A program made the translations under genes and the position numbers. Shown here piece by piece: positions 25,132-34,351 of a DNA stretch of 64,000 nt. The stretch is from JABIAG01 sp964561995 (lineage in GTDB: Archaea; Nanobdellota; Nanobdellia; Woesearchaeales; JABIAG01), in assembly GCA_964561995.1 (NCBI GenBank), contig CAZLQZ010000003.1, positions 86,604 through 150,603 of the forward strand, read 5' to 3'. Positions within the stretch are counted from its first letter, which is position 1; the number at the start of each line of letters is the position of its first letter. The notes below the pieces were generated by a model. It saw only the letters and a list, made by a program, of their open reading frames with translations, had not been told where the DNA came from and made no database searches.

Positions 25132-25923
25132 TTAAGCTAGTTTTAGAACTTTTCTAATTACTATGCTAAATATTAATGAAGATATTATGTATGTTCCTAA
25201 CCATCCTAATTTCCATCCAAATATGTTTAATGGTCTAATTGGTTTATTATTAATTGTAATAGTTTTAATTAAATCATCATTAACTACATTTTCTACTTTT
25301 GCGTATTCTCCCATTTCAGTAGAAATTATTAAATCTTGTTCATACAATTTTCCATTAACATCATATTCAAGTTTATAATTTCCTGCGGGTCCTTTCATTC
25401 TCCAAGACATGGTTTCTGAATTTACTTTTTGTTTAGCATCTGATGCAAGTTCTATATCTTCTGGAACAAATAATTCAATTTCACTTCCTAAACCGTTTTT
25501 AAATTCTAAAGTTGTTGAAAAATCTTCATTAGGCATAATCGGATAAAAAGCTAAATTTGCAGATAACCATCCAAAAATTAAAATGATTGGTATAAATGTA
25601 AACAATGTCGGTTTGAAACTTTGAGTCATGTATTTCATGTTAGTTTCCATTGCTTTTTTTTGAACAGCCATCATTTTTTCAGGATGATTTCTTAGTTCTT
25701 TCATTTCTTTTTGAAATTCTTTCATCTCACTTTTTAACCTTTTCATGAGGTCTTGATCAGTTACTGCTTTGTAAATTAAAGAAATTACTAGTGATAAAAT
25801 AAAAGAAATAACTATTATTCCCCATAACGGAGGTAGACTAAGTAATGGTGATAAAACTGGATCTAAAATAAAATTTAATGCACTTCCTAGGGATTGAAAT
25901 ATCATTACTGTTAAAATAAACAT
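25132..25923 (-). CDS. EMC3/TMCO1-family insertase (DUF106)
   Basis: 263 residues of the Oxa1 superfamily, which inserts membrane proteins. The core has three hydrophobic helices: about 35-52, 105-128 and 238-258. A cytoplasmic coiled coil rich in Lys/Glu follows the first (MKRLKSEMKEFQKEMKELRN, 60-79), as in archaeal DUF106 proteins. An external beta-rich insert (about 130-230) separates the last two helices. It is close to the ribosomal and secY genes, consistent with co-translational insertion. Confidence 0.82.
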   Translation of the reverse strand: MFILTVMIFQSLGSALNFILDPVLSPLLSLPPLWGIIVISFILSLVISLIYKAVTDQDLMKRLKSEMKEFQKEMKELRNHPEKMMAVQKKAMETNMKYMTQSFKPTLFTFIPIILIFGWLSANLAFYPIMPNEDFSTTLEFKNGLGSEIELFVPEDIELASDAKQKVNSETMSWRMKGPAGNYKLEYDVNGKLYEQDLIISTEMGEYAKVENVVNDDLIKTITINNKPIRPLNIFGWKLGWLGTYIISSLIFSIVIRKVLKLA

Positions 25924-25989
25924 TAGGGTTTAAAAAGGTTTTCAAAAACATCACAAAAGCTTATAAAACAAAGTTGATTTTCAATTTTA

Positions 25990-26631
25990 ATGGACAGAAA
26001 CTACTCGGGAAAAAAATTACAATCAGGATTTGGAATAGTAAACAAAACAAGTACATTTTTACCAATTGAACCTAAATTGGAAGCAAGATTAGTTGACGTT
26101 TGTCCTTTTGGTGAAAGTCTATATATTTACGATAAAACAGAAGAAGTAAATGCAGAAGATTTTGAATTTCAATTACCAAGATTAAGTGTTGGGACTTCTT
26201 CATTTGATACAACTCAAATATTCAAGTTGAGTGTTACACAATCATTTTCAAAAGAACATGTACTTGCAAAATATAGAACTGAGATCGTTGATTATTGTTC
26301 AAAAGTTGCAAAACAAATGGGTTATCAATTCATTAATGGTTTTTATCAAGGGTTTGATACAAGAACAGCTGAAGAAACTATAGTTAAAACTTTCGAAGAA
26401 ACAAGAAATGATATTTTAGAATGTCATAGTCAAGTTGAACGGCTCTCTTGGAAAGTAAACAAGTGTCCATTGGTTGGTATTGATTCTTATTCGGATTTTA
26501 TAAAGTTGGCAGTTTCTTATATGACTTTTTTAGGTATACAAGCAGAACCTATTGAAAAAGTTAAGTTTATTTCTGATTGGGCCGATAGATTAGTTGAAGA
26601 AGGAATTATTTCTGAGACTGTTATCAATTAA
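25990..26631 (+). CDS. Hypothetical protein
   Basis: 213 residues; no family recognised. The N-terminal half has a beta-rich character with EPKLEARLVDVCPFGESLYI, and the C-terminal half (about 75-213) is alpha-helical with ETIVKTFEETRNDILECHSQ and a Trp/Asp-bearing end (FISDWADRLVEEGII). No signal peptide or membrane segment is seen, so it is probably cytoplasmic. A TATA-like CTTATAAAAC lies about 25 bases upstream, suggesting leaderless translation. Confidence 0.6.
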   Translation: MDRNYSGKKLQSGFGIVNKTSTFLPIEPKLEARLVDVCPFGESLYIYDKTEEVNAEDFEFQLPRLSVGTSSFDTTQIFKLSVTQSFSKEHVLAKYRTEIVDYCSKVAKQMGYQFINGFYQGFDTRTAEETIVKTFEETRNDILECHSQVERLSWKVNKCPLVGIDSYSDFIKLAVSYMTFLGIQAEPIEKVKFISDWADRLVEEGIISETVIN

Positions 26632-26690
26632 TTTTTTTTCAAAAAGTTTTTAAGCAAGTAAAATATTTTTTAATAAAAAGAGGTGATACT

Positions 26691-26858
26691 ATGTTTGGAA
26701 AAAATAAAAAAATGGATGTGAAGTGTTCTTCAGATATGATTATTCTTGGAGCTTTAGTTTTATTGAATGATTATTATAGTGTACTTACATGGGCAAGTTT
26801 TATTGGATTAATAATTCTTATTGTGGGAGTTAAATATCTTGTAATGTCAAAGAAGTAA
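26691..26858 (+). CDS. Small membrane protein (55 aa)
   Basis: 55 residues with two hydrophobic helices (about 15-28 and 33-51) and lysine-rich ends (MFGKNKKMD, MSKK). AGAGGTGAT sits 3 bases before the ATG, the same ribosome site as the 63-residue membrane protein at 4405-4596. The two may belong to one loose family of small two-helix proteins. Function is unknown. Confidence 0.6.
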   Translation: MFGKNKKMDVKCSSDMIILGALVLLNDYYSVLTWASFIGLIILIVGVKYLVMSKK

Positions 26859-26980
26859 TTTTTATTTATTTTTATTCTTTTTAATTTTATTTACTGTTCT
26901 TAATTTTTTGATGAGAATATATTTTTTATTTCTCAAATAAAGCAAATATTTATAACTTTTTTAGTTTTTTTAATAATGCA

Positions 26981-27526
26981 ATGGTTATAAAAATTATATA
27001 TTTTGTTCACGGAACAACTATCGACAATCAAAAGGACATTTCTTCGGGTTGGTTTGATGTAGAATTATCGAAATTGGGAATTCAACAATCAATAGAATTA
27101 TGGGATAAAGTCAAGGATAAACATTTTGATGTGGTTTTTTGTTCAGATTTAAAGCGAGCAGTAAATTCTGCAAATTTAACTTTTAAAGATAAGGTTAAAG
27201 TCATTCAAGATAATAGATTACGAGAATGTAATTATGGAAAGTATAATGCTCAACTTTCTAAAATTGTTGAACCTATGCAGGAGAAAAATATTTTAAAAAG
27301 TTTTCCTGAAGGTGAATCCTATGAAGATGTTAAAAAACGAATAAATGACTTTCTTAATTTTTTAAAGAAAAATTATGATGGAAAATCGGTTGCTATTGTT
27401 GCTCATAAGGCTCCACAACTGGCATTAGATGTTTTATTAAAAAATAAAACATGGAGTGAAGCTTTTGACGAAGATTGGAGAAAAAAGAAAGCATGGCAAC
27501 CGGGATGGGAATATATTCTTATGTAA
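26981..27526 (+). CDS. Histidine phosphatase-like protein with altered active site
   Basis: 181 residues with the branch-1 histidine phosphatase (phosphoglycerate mutase-like) fold. The motif order is preserved: YFVHGTTIDNQ at 7-17, FCSDLKRAVNSANL, RLRECNYGKYN, FPEGESYEDV and AIVAHKAP with the second His. The first motif is normally RHG; Arg is replaced by Val (VHG), removing a phosphate-binding residue. Either the protein is non-catalytic or the arginine role is taken by another residue. AATATTTATAAC about 25 bases upstream is a likely TATA box. Confidence 0.75.
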   Translation: MVIKIIYFVHGTTIDNQKDISSGWFDVELSKLGIQQSIELWDKVKDKHFDVVFCSDLKRAVNSANLTFKDKVKVIQDNRLRECNYGKYNAQLSKIVEPMQEKNILKSFPEGESYEDVKKRINDFLNFLKKNYDGKSVAIVAHKAPQLALDVLLKNKTWSEAFDEDWRKKKAWQPGWEYILM

Positions 27527-27666
27527 GTATTTTTTTGTGATTATTTTAAAAGAAAATTTTATTTAAATTTATGTCAAAGTTTTGTTCTTAATTTTTTCAT
27601 TTTAATTAATTAAGACTTTTTATATTATCGGAACTCTTTATAAAATAATTCAAATTCTAATTATTC

Positions 27667-28026
27667 ATGTGGGATTATAAAACTAAATTGGAATACTTAA
27701 ATCAACATGGTGAGTCATTTAAGGGAGTTTTGCGTGCTTCTTCATCTAAGCCCTCTATCTTGGAGAATGTAAATTTATCTTATCATCTTTTAGGTATTTC
27801 TTATTATAATGGAGAAGAAGATGAGATTGAGGTTGGAAGATTTTCTAATGAAAATATAAATGAAATTTTAAGTTTTTCAGGTCAACCCAATTTGGATGCA
27901 TTAGGTGATGCAAATTTGGAAGTTCACATTAATGTTTGTACTAACCATCTTTTTGGATTTAGATTTAATTCCAATTTAAAAATGTGGATTGCAGAATATG
28001 AATCAAAGAAATTTAGATTTAATTAA
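27667..28026 (+). CDS. Hypothetical protein
   Basis: 119 residues, family not recognised. Predicted soluble with mixed strands (EIEVGRF, ANLEVHINVCTNHLFGFRF). A TATA-like CTTTATAAAAT lies about 25 bases before the ATG, which supports expression as a leaderless single gene. It stands alone between the phosphatase-like gene and the end of the ribosomal cluster. Confidence 0.5.
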   Translation: MWDYKTKLEYLNQHGESFKGVLRASSSKPSILENVNLSYHLLGISYYNGEEDEIEVGRFSNENINEILSFSGQPNLDALGDANLEVHINVCTNHLFGFRFNSNLKMWIAEYESKKFRFN

Positions 28027-28083
28027 TTTCTTTTAACAAATTTTGATTTATTTTATATTATTAATTAAATTTAAAAGAAAAAT

Positions 28084-29484
28084 TTATTCCATGAATTTTC
28101 GCATCATTGGATTCATATCCATCATGTGTTGTTTAGCGATTTCTTCATATAGTTTATAGATTATCATAACAGTTAGTAACAAACCTGTTCCTGAACTTAA
28201 TGCTCCGGAAATGTCTGCAATTGCAGCTAAAAAACCAACCGTTAATCCGCCCATTATAGTTAATGGCCAAATGTATCTATTAAGAACTCTTTCTAAAATT
28301 CTTTCATCTCTTCTAAAACCAGGAAGTTGTAATCCTGAAGACATCATTTGTTTTGCTTGACTTTTAGCATCCATGCCTGATGTTTGTACCCAGAAAACTG
28401 AGAAAATAACTGCGCCACCCATCATAATTGCTACATAAATTACTGCTTGAGAAATAATGCTTCCGTTAACTGTTCCAGTAATGATTGCTCTTACAATATT
28501 TGGTGCATTAACCCATTGTATTAAACCATGTCCTGAAGCAGCTGTTCCTGTTTGTCCAAATAAATAAATAGAAATCCAATTAACAATACTACCGCCTGAA
28601 GCTGTTGCCCAGTTCTGTATTAATCTTGCCCATAATTGAATATTAGCCAATAATGCAGCAACTAAAATAACTGGTATGTTTGAAGTATAAATAAAACTTA
28701 ATGGCCATCTAATACCATGACCTCTTACTCTACCAAATGATAATGGTATTTCTACTTTCATGGCTTGTCCATAAACTGCCATGACAAATATAAGTAGTGT
28801 TGCAATGATTCCTGCTAGCATTAATATTGCAGTAACAGGATCACCATTTGAAACTGATTGAATTAAAGCAGGTATTGCACCTGTTGCAATTTCGGGATTG
28901 TTTGGACTTGGTAACCAAGAAATTAATCTAATAAAAATAGATTGTGAAACTCCTGCAGCAATAAACAATGAAATTCCTGAACCAAAGCCCCATTTACTTA
29001 TTACTTCGTCCATAAACATAATTAATATCCCCCCAATAATAAGTTGGAATATTAAAAACCAGGGAGAAAATCCTATTTGTGGGCTTAATCCACCCATAAA
29101 TACGTAAATGGCCCCTTCAAATATTATAAAAAAGATGGCTAAAAGCTTTTGTATTCCTTGAAATGTTTTTTTTCCTTCAGTCGAAGTTAAATCAAATTTT
29201 ATAATTCCTGATCCATTCAATAATTGTAACACTATAGATGCAGTTACAATAGGACCAATTCCTAATGATATTAATGAACCAAAACTTGCTCCTAAAATAA
29301 CAGAAAGTAATTCAAATCTTTCTAATGCGTTGTCACCTAATCCATATAAAGGAACAACACCAAGTATAAAGAAAATTACTAAAGTGATTAAAGTCCATTT
29401 TAATTTTTCATTAAAAGCTAATTTTTTTTGTAATGGACCTGCAACCTCGGGAAGGTTGTTTAGTATATTTTTAAAAAAACTCAT
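28084..29484 (-). CDS. secY: Protein translocase subunit SecY
   Basis: 466 residues with ten hydrophobic helices of the SecY/Sec61-alpha channel. Recognisable parts: the plug region near the first helix (VVPLYGLGDN), GIGPIVTASIVLQLL in the second helix, the cytoplasmic loop SFGRVRGHGIRWPLSF, and the C-terminal loop QLPGFRRDERILERVLNRYI that binds the ribosome. It forms the general export and membrane-insertion pore with SecE and Sbh. It ends the S10-spc cluster and overlaps L15 by 4 bp. Confidence 0.95.
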   Translation of the reverse strand: MSFFKNILNNLPEVAGPLQKKLAFNEKLKWTLITLVIFFILGVVPLYGLGDNALERFELLSVILGASFGSLISLGIGPIVTASIVLQLLNGSGIIKFDLTSTEGKKTFQGIQKLLAIFFIIFEGAIYVFMGGLSPQIGFSPWFLIFQLIIGGILIMFMDEVISKWGFGSGISLFIAAGVSQSIFIRLISWLPSPNNPEIATGAIPALIQSVSNGDPVTAILMLAGIIATLLIFVMAVYGQAMKVEIPLSFGRVRGHGIRWPLSFIYTSNIPVILVAALLANIQLWARLIQNWATASGGSIVNWISIYLFGQTGTAASGHGLIQWVNAPNIVRAIITGTVNGSIISQAVIYVAIMMGGAVIFSVFWVQTSGMDAKSQAKQMMSSGLQLPGFRRDERILERVLNRYIWPLTIMGGLTVGFLAAIADISGALSSGTGLLLTVMIIYKLYEEIAKQHMMDMNPMMRKFME

Positions 29485-29933
29485 TTTTTAGTTTCTTGTT
29501 TTTCTTCTTTTTTAGAAGATTCTTTAGCTGGTTTATCTAGACCAGTACTAATTTTACCGCCTTTTTCTTTGATTTTTTCTTCGGCTCTTTTACTAAAACT
29601 ACAAATAATGATTTCGAATTTTTTAGTTAATTTTCCAGTACCTAATATTTTATCAAAACCTGCTTCTGTTAAATTTATTTTTCCAGCTTCGTATTTTTTA
29701 TCAACATCTCTTAATGTAATTGACTTAGGTTTTTTATTTAATGAAGTAAATCCATGTCTTCCCATGTATTTTAAATCTTTCCAGAATGATGGTTTCTTTG
29801 AGTCGCCTCTCTTTCCGCTACCAGCATTACCTTTACCGCCTCGGCTACCACTTCCTCTATGTTTTTTTTTGTGGCCCCATCCGTGGGTTTTAGTTCCTCT
29901 TGCTCTGGAAGTTTTAGCTCTCTTAATGATCAT
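29481..29933 (-). CDS. rpl15: Ribosomal protein L15 (uL15)
   Basis: 150 residues. The glycine/basic N-terminus (RARGTKTHGWGHKKKHRGSG) and the SITLRDVD segment are uL15 hallmarks. The C-terminal segment ICSFSKRAEEKIKEKGGKI is the family globular end, followed by a short Lys/Glu tail. It sits between L30 and secY, overlapping both by 4 bp. Confidence 0.94.
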   Translation of the reverse strand: MIIKRAKTSRARGTKTHGWGHKKKHRGSGSRGGKGNAGSGKRGDSKKPSFWKDLKYMGRHGFTSLNKKPKSITLRDVDKKYEAGKINLTEAGFDKILGTGKLTKKFEIIICSFSKRAEEKIKEKGGKISTGLDKPAKESSKKEEKQETKK

Positions 29934-30352
29934 TCCAGCATCCTCCTAATAAGATCGTTAATTTTTTCTTTTCTATCTCCTAATGCGCCGCCAACTTTAA
30001 AGCTAGCTTTGATACCCTTTCTACCAAATCCTTTTCTTGGTGAATTTAAATTAAAAAATGATTTCTTTCCTTTTTTATCAATTAAAAGTTTTAATGTTTC
30101 GTCATCTATTTGTCCATAAGTAACAAATGATTTAACTTTTTCAACCATTCCTAAAATTGAAGGAGTTACATTAATTATTACGCAAACATTTTTCTTTTTA
30201 AGTTTTAACATATCGAGAGTATTATTTATTTTAATTGGAAGTTTAACTGGTCCTCTAATTCTAATAACAGCTATTTTTTCTCCTGTTTTTTTTGGAGTTT
30301 CCTTTTTAGCTTCAACCTTTACTTCTTTTTTAACTTGTTTTTCTTCATTCAT
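29930..30352 (-). CDS. rpl30: Ribosomal protein L30 (uL30)
   Basis: 140 residues. After a Lys-rich start, IAVIRIRGPVKLPIKINNTL and DMLKLKKKNVCVIINVTPSI match the uL30 core, and FFNLNSPRKGFGRKGIKASF is the archaeal C-terminal signature. Its start overlaps the S5 stop by 8 bp. Confidence 0.93.
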   Translation of the reverse strand: MNEEKQVKKEVKVEAKKETPKKTGEKIAVIRIRGPVKLPIKINNTLDMLKLKKKNVCVIINVTPSILGMVEKVKSFVTYGQIDDETLKLLIDKKGKKSFFNLNSPRKGFGRKGIKASFKVGGALGDRKEKINDLIRRMLE

Positions 30353-31133
30353 TTTTCTTTACTTCGTATTTTCCTTCAACTAATCCTAATTTTTCTTTAT
30401 GTTCAGGTAAAGTATGAGTTGATGTTGTTTTCTTTAAAGCTTCAATACATGCTTTGATTAAGTTTGTTCTTGAACTAGTCATTCCTCTTGCTTTTGACCA
30501 AACATCTACAATGCCTGCTTTTTTTAATATTTTAGCGATTTCTTTTTCAGCAATTAATCCAGTACCTTTTGGTGCAGGAATTAGTTTAACAGTTACACTA
30601 CCACATTTTCCTATAACTTCAAAAGGAACTGTGTGTGGTTCCATACAATCACATTGCCAACTTCCGCATGCTCTTGCAATTTTAATAATATCAGTTTTAC
30701 ATTTTCTTAATGCTTTTTCTCTTGCAGGAACAGTTTCTTTACTTTTTCCAAACCCAATTCCAACATAACCATTTCCATCTCCAATAACTGCAATTGTAGT
30801 AAATTTAGGTTTATTTCCTTCTTTAGTTTTCTTTTGAGTTTGTCTAAAAGCACGTCTTTGACCGCCTCCAAACTTACCTTTTGATTGTCCTAATAAAAGT
30901 AATTCTGTTTCAGCATTAGGTAAAAGAGCTTCAACAATTTCTTTTTCATAAATTTTTTCTCCAATATCAAGAATTTGATCAATATTAGTAATTTCTCCAT
31001 TTTTAACTTTTTTACCAATTTTAGTTGTAGGTTTCCAATTAATTAATTCGTCTCGTTCTTCGACTTTAACTTCTCTAACCCCTTTCTTTTCGGTTTTTAC
31101 AATTTTTTTTTTGGGCTGTTCTTCTTTTTTCAT
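30345..31133 (-). CDS. rps5: Ribosomal protein S5 (uS5)
   Basis: 262 residues, longer than usual because of a Lys/Glu-rich N-terminus (about 1-30). The core contains KFGGGQRRAFRQTQKKTKEG, the uS5 loop IAVIGDGNGYVGIGFGKSKE and VKLIPAPKGTGL. It lies at the decoding-site entrance of the small subunit and takes part in accuracy. Overlaps L18 by 4 bp. Confidence 0.95.
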   Translation of the reverse strand: MKKEEQPKKKIVKTEKKGVREVKVEERDELINWKPTTKIGKKVKNGEITNIDQILDIGEKIYEKEIVEALLPNAETELLLLGQSKGKFGGGQRRAFRQTQKKTKEGNKPKFTTIAVIGDGNGYVGIGFGKSKETVPAREKALRKCKTDIIKIARACGSWQCDCMEPHTVPFEVIGKCGSVTVKLIPAPKGTGLIAEKEIAKILKKAGIVDVWSKARGMTSSRTNLIKACIEALKKTTSTHTLPEHKEKLGLVEGKYEVKKNE

Positions 31134-31621
31134 TTTATCTTTCCCTTAATTTCTTCAACATTATTTTTGAAATCTTTAATCGCTTTTCCATTAATTCTAT
31201 CTTCACTAGGAAATACTTCTTTTGAGCACGGAACATTTAATCCTGCATCAATTGCACCTTTTAAAACTGCAAATATTTTTGTTCCTTTTAGTGCTGTACT
31301 AAATCCAATATCAAATACAGCTTCATTAATTTTATTTTCCAGACACTTTTTACCAATTAAATAACCAGTAAGATAAGCTGCAGGAGTTGATTTAAATGAT
31401 CCTTCCCATCCTAATTTTTTAAGAGCAGTTGAATCTACACCAAGTTTAATTTCGTCTCCTTTAACATCGAAAACAATAATTTGTGTTATAATCTTGCTTA
31501 ATGTTTTTCTAACTACTAATCTAGGTTTACCGGAAGTTATTAATTTAATTCTAGTTTTATAATTAGTTTTTCCTTCCTTTTTTCTTCTAAAACTTACTGT
31601 CTGTATATTGCTTTTTTTCAT
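31130..31621 (-). CDS. rpl18: Ribosomal protein L18 (uL18)
   Basis: 163 residues. KTNYKTRIKLITSGKPRLVV is the 5S-rRNA-binding start, and AAYLTGYLIGKKCLE and IDAGLNVPCSKEVFPSEDRI are archaeal uL18 features. Binds 5S rRNA with L5. Overlaps L19e by 4 bp. Confidence 0.94.
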   Translation of the reverse strand: MKKSNIQTVSFRRKKEGKTNYKTRIKLITSGKPRLVVRKTLSKIITQIIVFDVKGDEIKLGVDSTALKKLGWEGSFKSTPAAYLTGYLIGKKCLENKINEAVFDIGFSTALKGTKIFAVLKGAIDAGLNVPCSKEVFPSEDRINGKAIKDFKNNVEEIKGKIK

Positions 31622-32061
31622 TTTTTAAATATCCCGTGTTCTTCTAAGTAAACTTTGATATGTCTAACACTTCTAAAAAAGTTACCTTTACTTTTTCTGT
31701 AAAGATCTCTATATGTTTTTGTGTCGATTGTTTTATTATCATATAATCTTTTGATTAAATTTCTTTGTTTTCTAATTTTATTGATCCAAACTTCTTTTGT
31801 ATTATTTCTTGCATTAGCGGTTCCTTTTCTTGAACCAGGACCTTTTCTTTGTCCTTTTCTTTTTTGAGCTAAGATTTTATTCGCTCTTACTCTTGAAACT
31901 CCTTTTTTTTGTTTTCCTTTTATTACTTTTTTACCAATTAGCAGTTTAACATCATGTTTAGTAATTGCTTCTTTAATTTCTGCAATTTTTTCAGGATTAA
32001 GTATAATTCTCTTTGGAGAACATTTTAAAACTTTTGCTGCTAATTTTTTTTGAGTAATCAT
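31618..32061 (-). CDS. rpl19e: Ribosomal protein L19e
   Basis: 147 residues with the L19e start QKKLAAKVLKCSPKRI, the basic linker KGQRKGPGSRKGTANA and the helical end YRDLYRKSKGNFFRSVRHIK. It helps form the eB6 intersubunit bridge in archaeal ribosomes. It abuts the L32e stop codon directly. Confidence 0.94.
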   Translation of the reverse strand: MITQKKLAAKVLKCSPKRIILNPEKIAEIKEAITKHDVKLLIGKKVIKGKQKKGVSRVRANKILAQKRKGQRKGPGSRKGTANARNNTKEVWINKIRKQRNLIKRLYDNKTIDTKTYRDLYRKSKGNFFRSVRHIKVYLEEHGIFKK

Positions 32062-32655
32062 TTATAGTGCACCTTTTTTAGTAAGTAATTTTTCTTTTTC
32101 TTTTTTTTCTTCAGTTTTCACTTCAACTTTTGTTTGAGTTTCAGAAGTTTTCTTTTCTTCTTTAGTTTCTTTTTCTTTAGATTTTTCTTCTTCTTTTTTA
32201 ACAGATTTTTTCTTTTCTTCTTTTTTAGCTTCTCTTTTCTTTTTAATTTCTTTTTTCTGTTTTATGATTTCTTCATGTTTTTTAACGAATTCATCATTAT
32301 AATTTGAAATTTGGACATTTAGTTTTTTAGCTTCTTTGATAATTTCAATAATTTTTTTAGCTCCAACTTGTGATGAAATCAAAGCAATCATTTTTTCTTT
32401 AACATTATTTAAATCTTTAACATTAGCAACAATAACTTCTTTTAAACCATCTCTATTTAATCCACGAACTTCTTTAGGTGAACAATATCCTGCCTTTACT
32501 ATTGGTTTTTTACCTTTTAATTGTAATCTCATTTTAGAATCGATTCCTCTTGGTTTTCTCCAATTAGTCCCCACTCTTTTCTTTTTATGAGAGTCCTGTC
32601 TAGAAAAATCAGGTTTTCTTTTTTTCATTTGTTTTCTTAATTCTAATAATTTCAT
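32062..32655 (-). CDS. rpl32e: Ribosomal protein L32e with K/E-rich tail
   Basis: 197 residues. The L32e core is at the N-terminal two thirds: KPDFSRQDSHKKKRVGTNWR, KPRGIDSKMRLQLKGKKPIV and GYCSPKEVRGLNRDG. The last 65 residues are an almost pure Lys/Glu region (KKREAKKEEKKKSVKKEEE is typical) not seen in standard L32e. The tail is probably disordered and may bind RNA or partner proteins. Confidence 0.92.
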   Translation of the reverse strand: MKLLELRKQMKKRKPDFSRQDSHKKKRVGTNWRKPRGIDSKMRLQLKGKKPIVKAGYCSPKEVRGLNRDGLKEVIVANVKDLNNVKEKMIALISSQVGAKKIIEIIKEAKKLNVQISNYNDEFVKKHEEIIKQKKEIKKKREAKKEEKKKSVKKEEEKSKEKETKEEKKTSETQTKVEVKTEEKKEKEKLLTKKGAL

Positions 32656-33209
32656 TTCAGCTCAACACCCGCTTTTTCTGTAATATAAATTCCATCCATG
32701 AATATTCTTTTATCAAATCCTGGTCTTCTTGTTGTTTTTTCAATATCTGCAGCAACTTGGCCAGCTATTTCTTTATTTGTTGAAGTAACTGTAATAATAT
32801 CTCCTTCAATTTTAACATTTGCTCCTTCTTTTATTGTTAATTTTCTAAGAATTTTTTCTCCAATAAAGTTTCCAACTTCAAAGTTATTTCCTTTCAGTTT
32901 TACACTCATTGGAAAATGTGATGAACAGATTTTTAATTTGTAAACGTAAGGTTCATTAATTCCTTTAATCATGTTATTAAAGTGTGAATATAATGTATTA
33001 ATTATACTTTTTTCTTTTTTTGAAGGTTTTGTTATTTTTGATTTTAAGATGATTTTATTATCTTTTATTTCAACGCTAATTTTTTTTGAAATTAATTTTC
33101 GAGAGTTTTCTTCTTTTTCTCCTGAAATTTTAATAATTCTATCAACTATTACGGCTTTAATTCCATCGGGAAGTTCAATTTCTCTGTCCAATATTTTTTT
33201 TGTTTCCAT
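32652..33209 (-). CDS. rpl6: Ribosomal protein L6 (uL6)
   Basis: 185 residues with two uL6 repeats. HFNNMIKGINEPYVYKLKIC and SHFPMSVKLKGNNFEVGNFI mark the boundary, and ADIEKTTRRPGFDKRIFMDG is the C-terminal signature. Located near the GTPase centre of the large subunit. Overlaps L32e by 4 bp and follows S8 after 1 bp. Confidence 0.94.
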   Translation of the reverse strand: METKKILDREIELPDGIKAVIVDRIIKISGEKEENSRKLISKKISVEIKDNKIILKSKITKPSKKEKSIINTLYSHFNNMIKGINEPYVYKLKICSSHFPMSVKLKGNNFEVGNFIGEKILRKLTIKEGANVKIEGDIITVTSTNKEIAGQVAADIEKTTRRPGFDKRIFMDGIYITEKAGVELK

Positions 33210-33210
33210 T

Positions 33211-33612
33211 TTAATAACAATAAGCTAACATTACTCCTCCAATTTTTTTCTTTTTAGCTTCCTCATTTGTAATAATTCCATGAGGAGTCGAGATTAATAA
33301 AAATCCAAAATCTTTTGCTGGTAAAAATCTTTTTTCAAATTTTTCAATATCTTCGTATTTTAATGAACTTCGTGGTTTTATTGCACCACATACATTAACT
33401 TTTCCAATTAAAAAAAGTTTTAGTTCTTCTCCACCAACTGATGGACTTTTTTCAAATTTGCCAACATATCCTCTATTGTTCATAATTTCCAATACTTTTT
33501 CAATTATTTTCGAAGTAGGTTTGATTATGCAAAAGTCTTTTCCAATTTTTTCTGCATTGACCACCAAGGACAATGCGTTTGCTAGTGTATCGTTTAACAT
33601 TTTTTTCCTCAA
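33211..33612 (-). CDS. rps8: Ribosomal protein S8 (uS8)
   Basis: 133 residues. MLNDTLANALSLVVNAEKIG is the N-terminal domain and IKPRSSLKYEDIEKFEKRFL with LLISTPHGIITNEEAKKKKI is the conserved rRNA-binding C-terminal part. MLNDTLAN may be the true start, two residues inside. Overlaps S14 by 4 bp. Confidence 0.94.
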   Translation of the reverse strand: MRKKMLNDTLANALSLVVNAEKIGKDFCIIKPTSKIIEKVLEIMNNRGYVGKFEKSPSVGGEELKLFLIGKVNVCGAIKPRSSLKYEDIEKFEKRFLPAKDFGFLLISTPHGIITNEEAKKKKIGGVMLAYCY

Positions 33613-33839
33613 CTATATTGTTTAAATCCTATTTTTGTTGCATTATCTCTAAAACATTGTCTGCACAAGTGTATTTCATATTTTGAAATGTGAGCTCGAG
33701 TTCTGTTACATTTAACACATTTTTTTAATGCAATTCCACAACTTCTTTCTTTTGGAGCGTTATGTTTAATGTATTTTTTTAATTTTGCTGGTTTATTTTT
33801 CAATTGTTTGAATACTTTTTTGTAATCTGATGCAGTCAT
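33609..33839 (-). CDS. rps14: Ribosomal protein S14 (uS14), zinc type
   Basis: 76 residues. Four cysteines in CGIALKKCVKCNRTR and LCRQCFRD form the zinc site of archaeal uS14; FRDNATKIGFKQYS is the characteristic end. The N-terminal 30 residues are longer than in compact family members. Overlaps S8 and L5 by 4 bp each. Confidence 0.94.
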   Translation of the reverse strand: MTASDYKKVFKQLKNKPAKLKKYIKHNAPKERSCGIALKKCVKCNRTRAHISKYEIHLCRQCFRDNATKIGFKQYS

Positions 33840-34351
33840 TCTTCACCTTCCATTTTAACTTTAAAATTTTTACTTAGGTAATCAATAGCTTCTTCCTTAG
33901 TAACTCTATGTTTAGGAGGAACTTTCTTTTTCTGAATCTTTCTATATTTAACTCTAAAACCAGGTCTTTGTAAAGTAATACAAATTTGTAAACCCATTGT
34001 TCCAATTTCTGGGTTATATTTTAATCCTGGAATATCTATATATTCTGATAATCCAAATGAAATTGATCCGTTTTTGTCAAAATTATTATTTTTCAAAACA
34101 AAATCTTTTGCTTCTACCATTCTTTTGATAACTTCCTTTGCATCATCATTTCTTAATGTAATTTTACATCCAATAGGAAGTCCAGGTCTTAAACCCCATC
34201 CTGGTATTCTTTTTTGAGTTACAGTTTTAATCGGTTTTTTACCAGTAATCAATCCAAGAAGTTGTACTCCTTTTTCTAATTGATCTTGGCTTTTCCCTGT
34301 TCCAATGTTAAGGGTAACCTTCTCTATCCTGATTTCTTGCATTTTATTCAT
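33836..34351 (-). CDS. rpl5: Ribosomal protein L5 (uL5)
   Basis: 171 residues with the uL5 motifs IEKVTLNIGTGKSQDQLEKG, GKKPIKTVTQKRIPGWGLRP and YIDIPGLKYNPEIGTMGLQI. Binds 5S rRNA and contacts P-site tRNA. MNKMQE has two possible starts; MQEIRIEKV (34342) is close to the family norm. Overlaps S4e by 8 bp. Confidence 0.94.
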   Translation of the reverse strand: MNKMQEIRIEKVTLNIGTGKSQDQLEKGVQLLGLITGKKPIKTVTQKRIPGWGLRPGLPIGCKITLRNDDAKEVIKRMVEAKDFVLKNNNFDKNGSISFGLSEYIDIPGLKYNPEIGTMGLQICITLQRPGFRVKYRKIQKKKVPPKHRVTKEEAIDYLSKNFKVKMEGEE

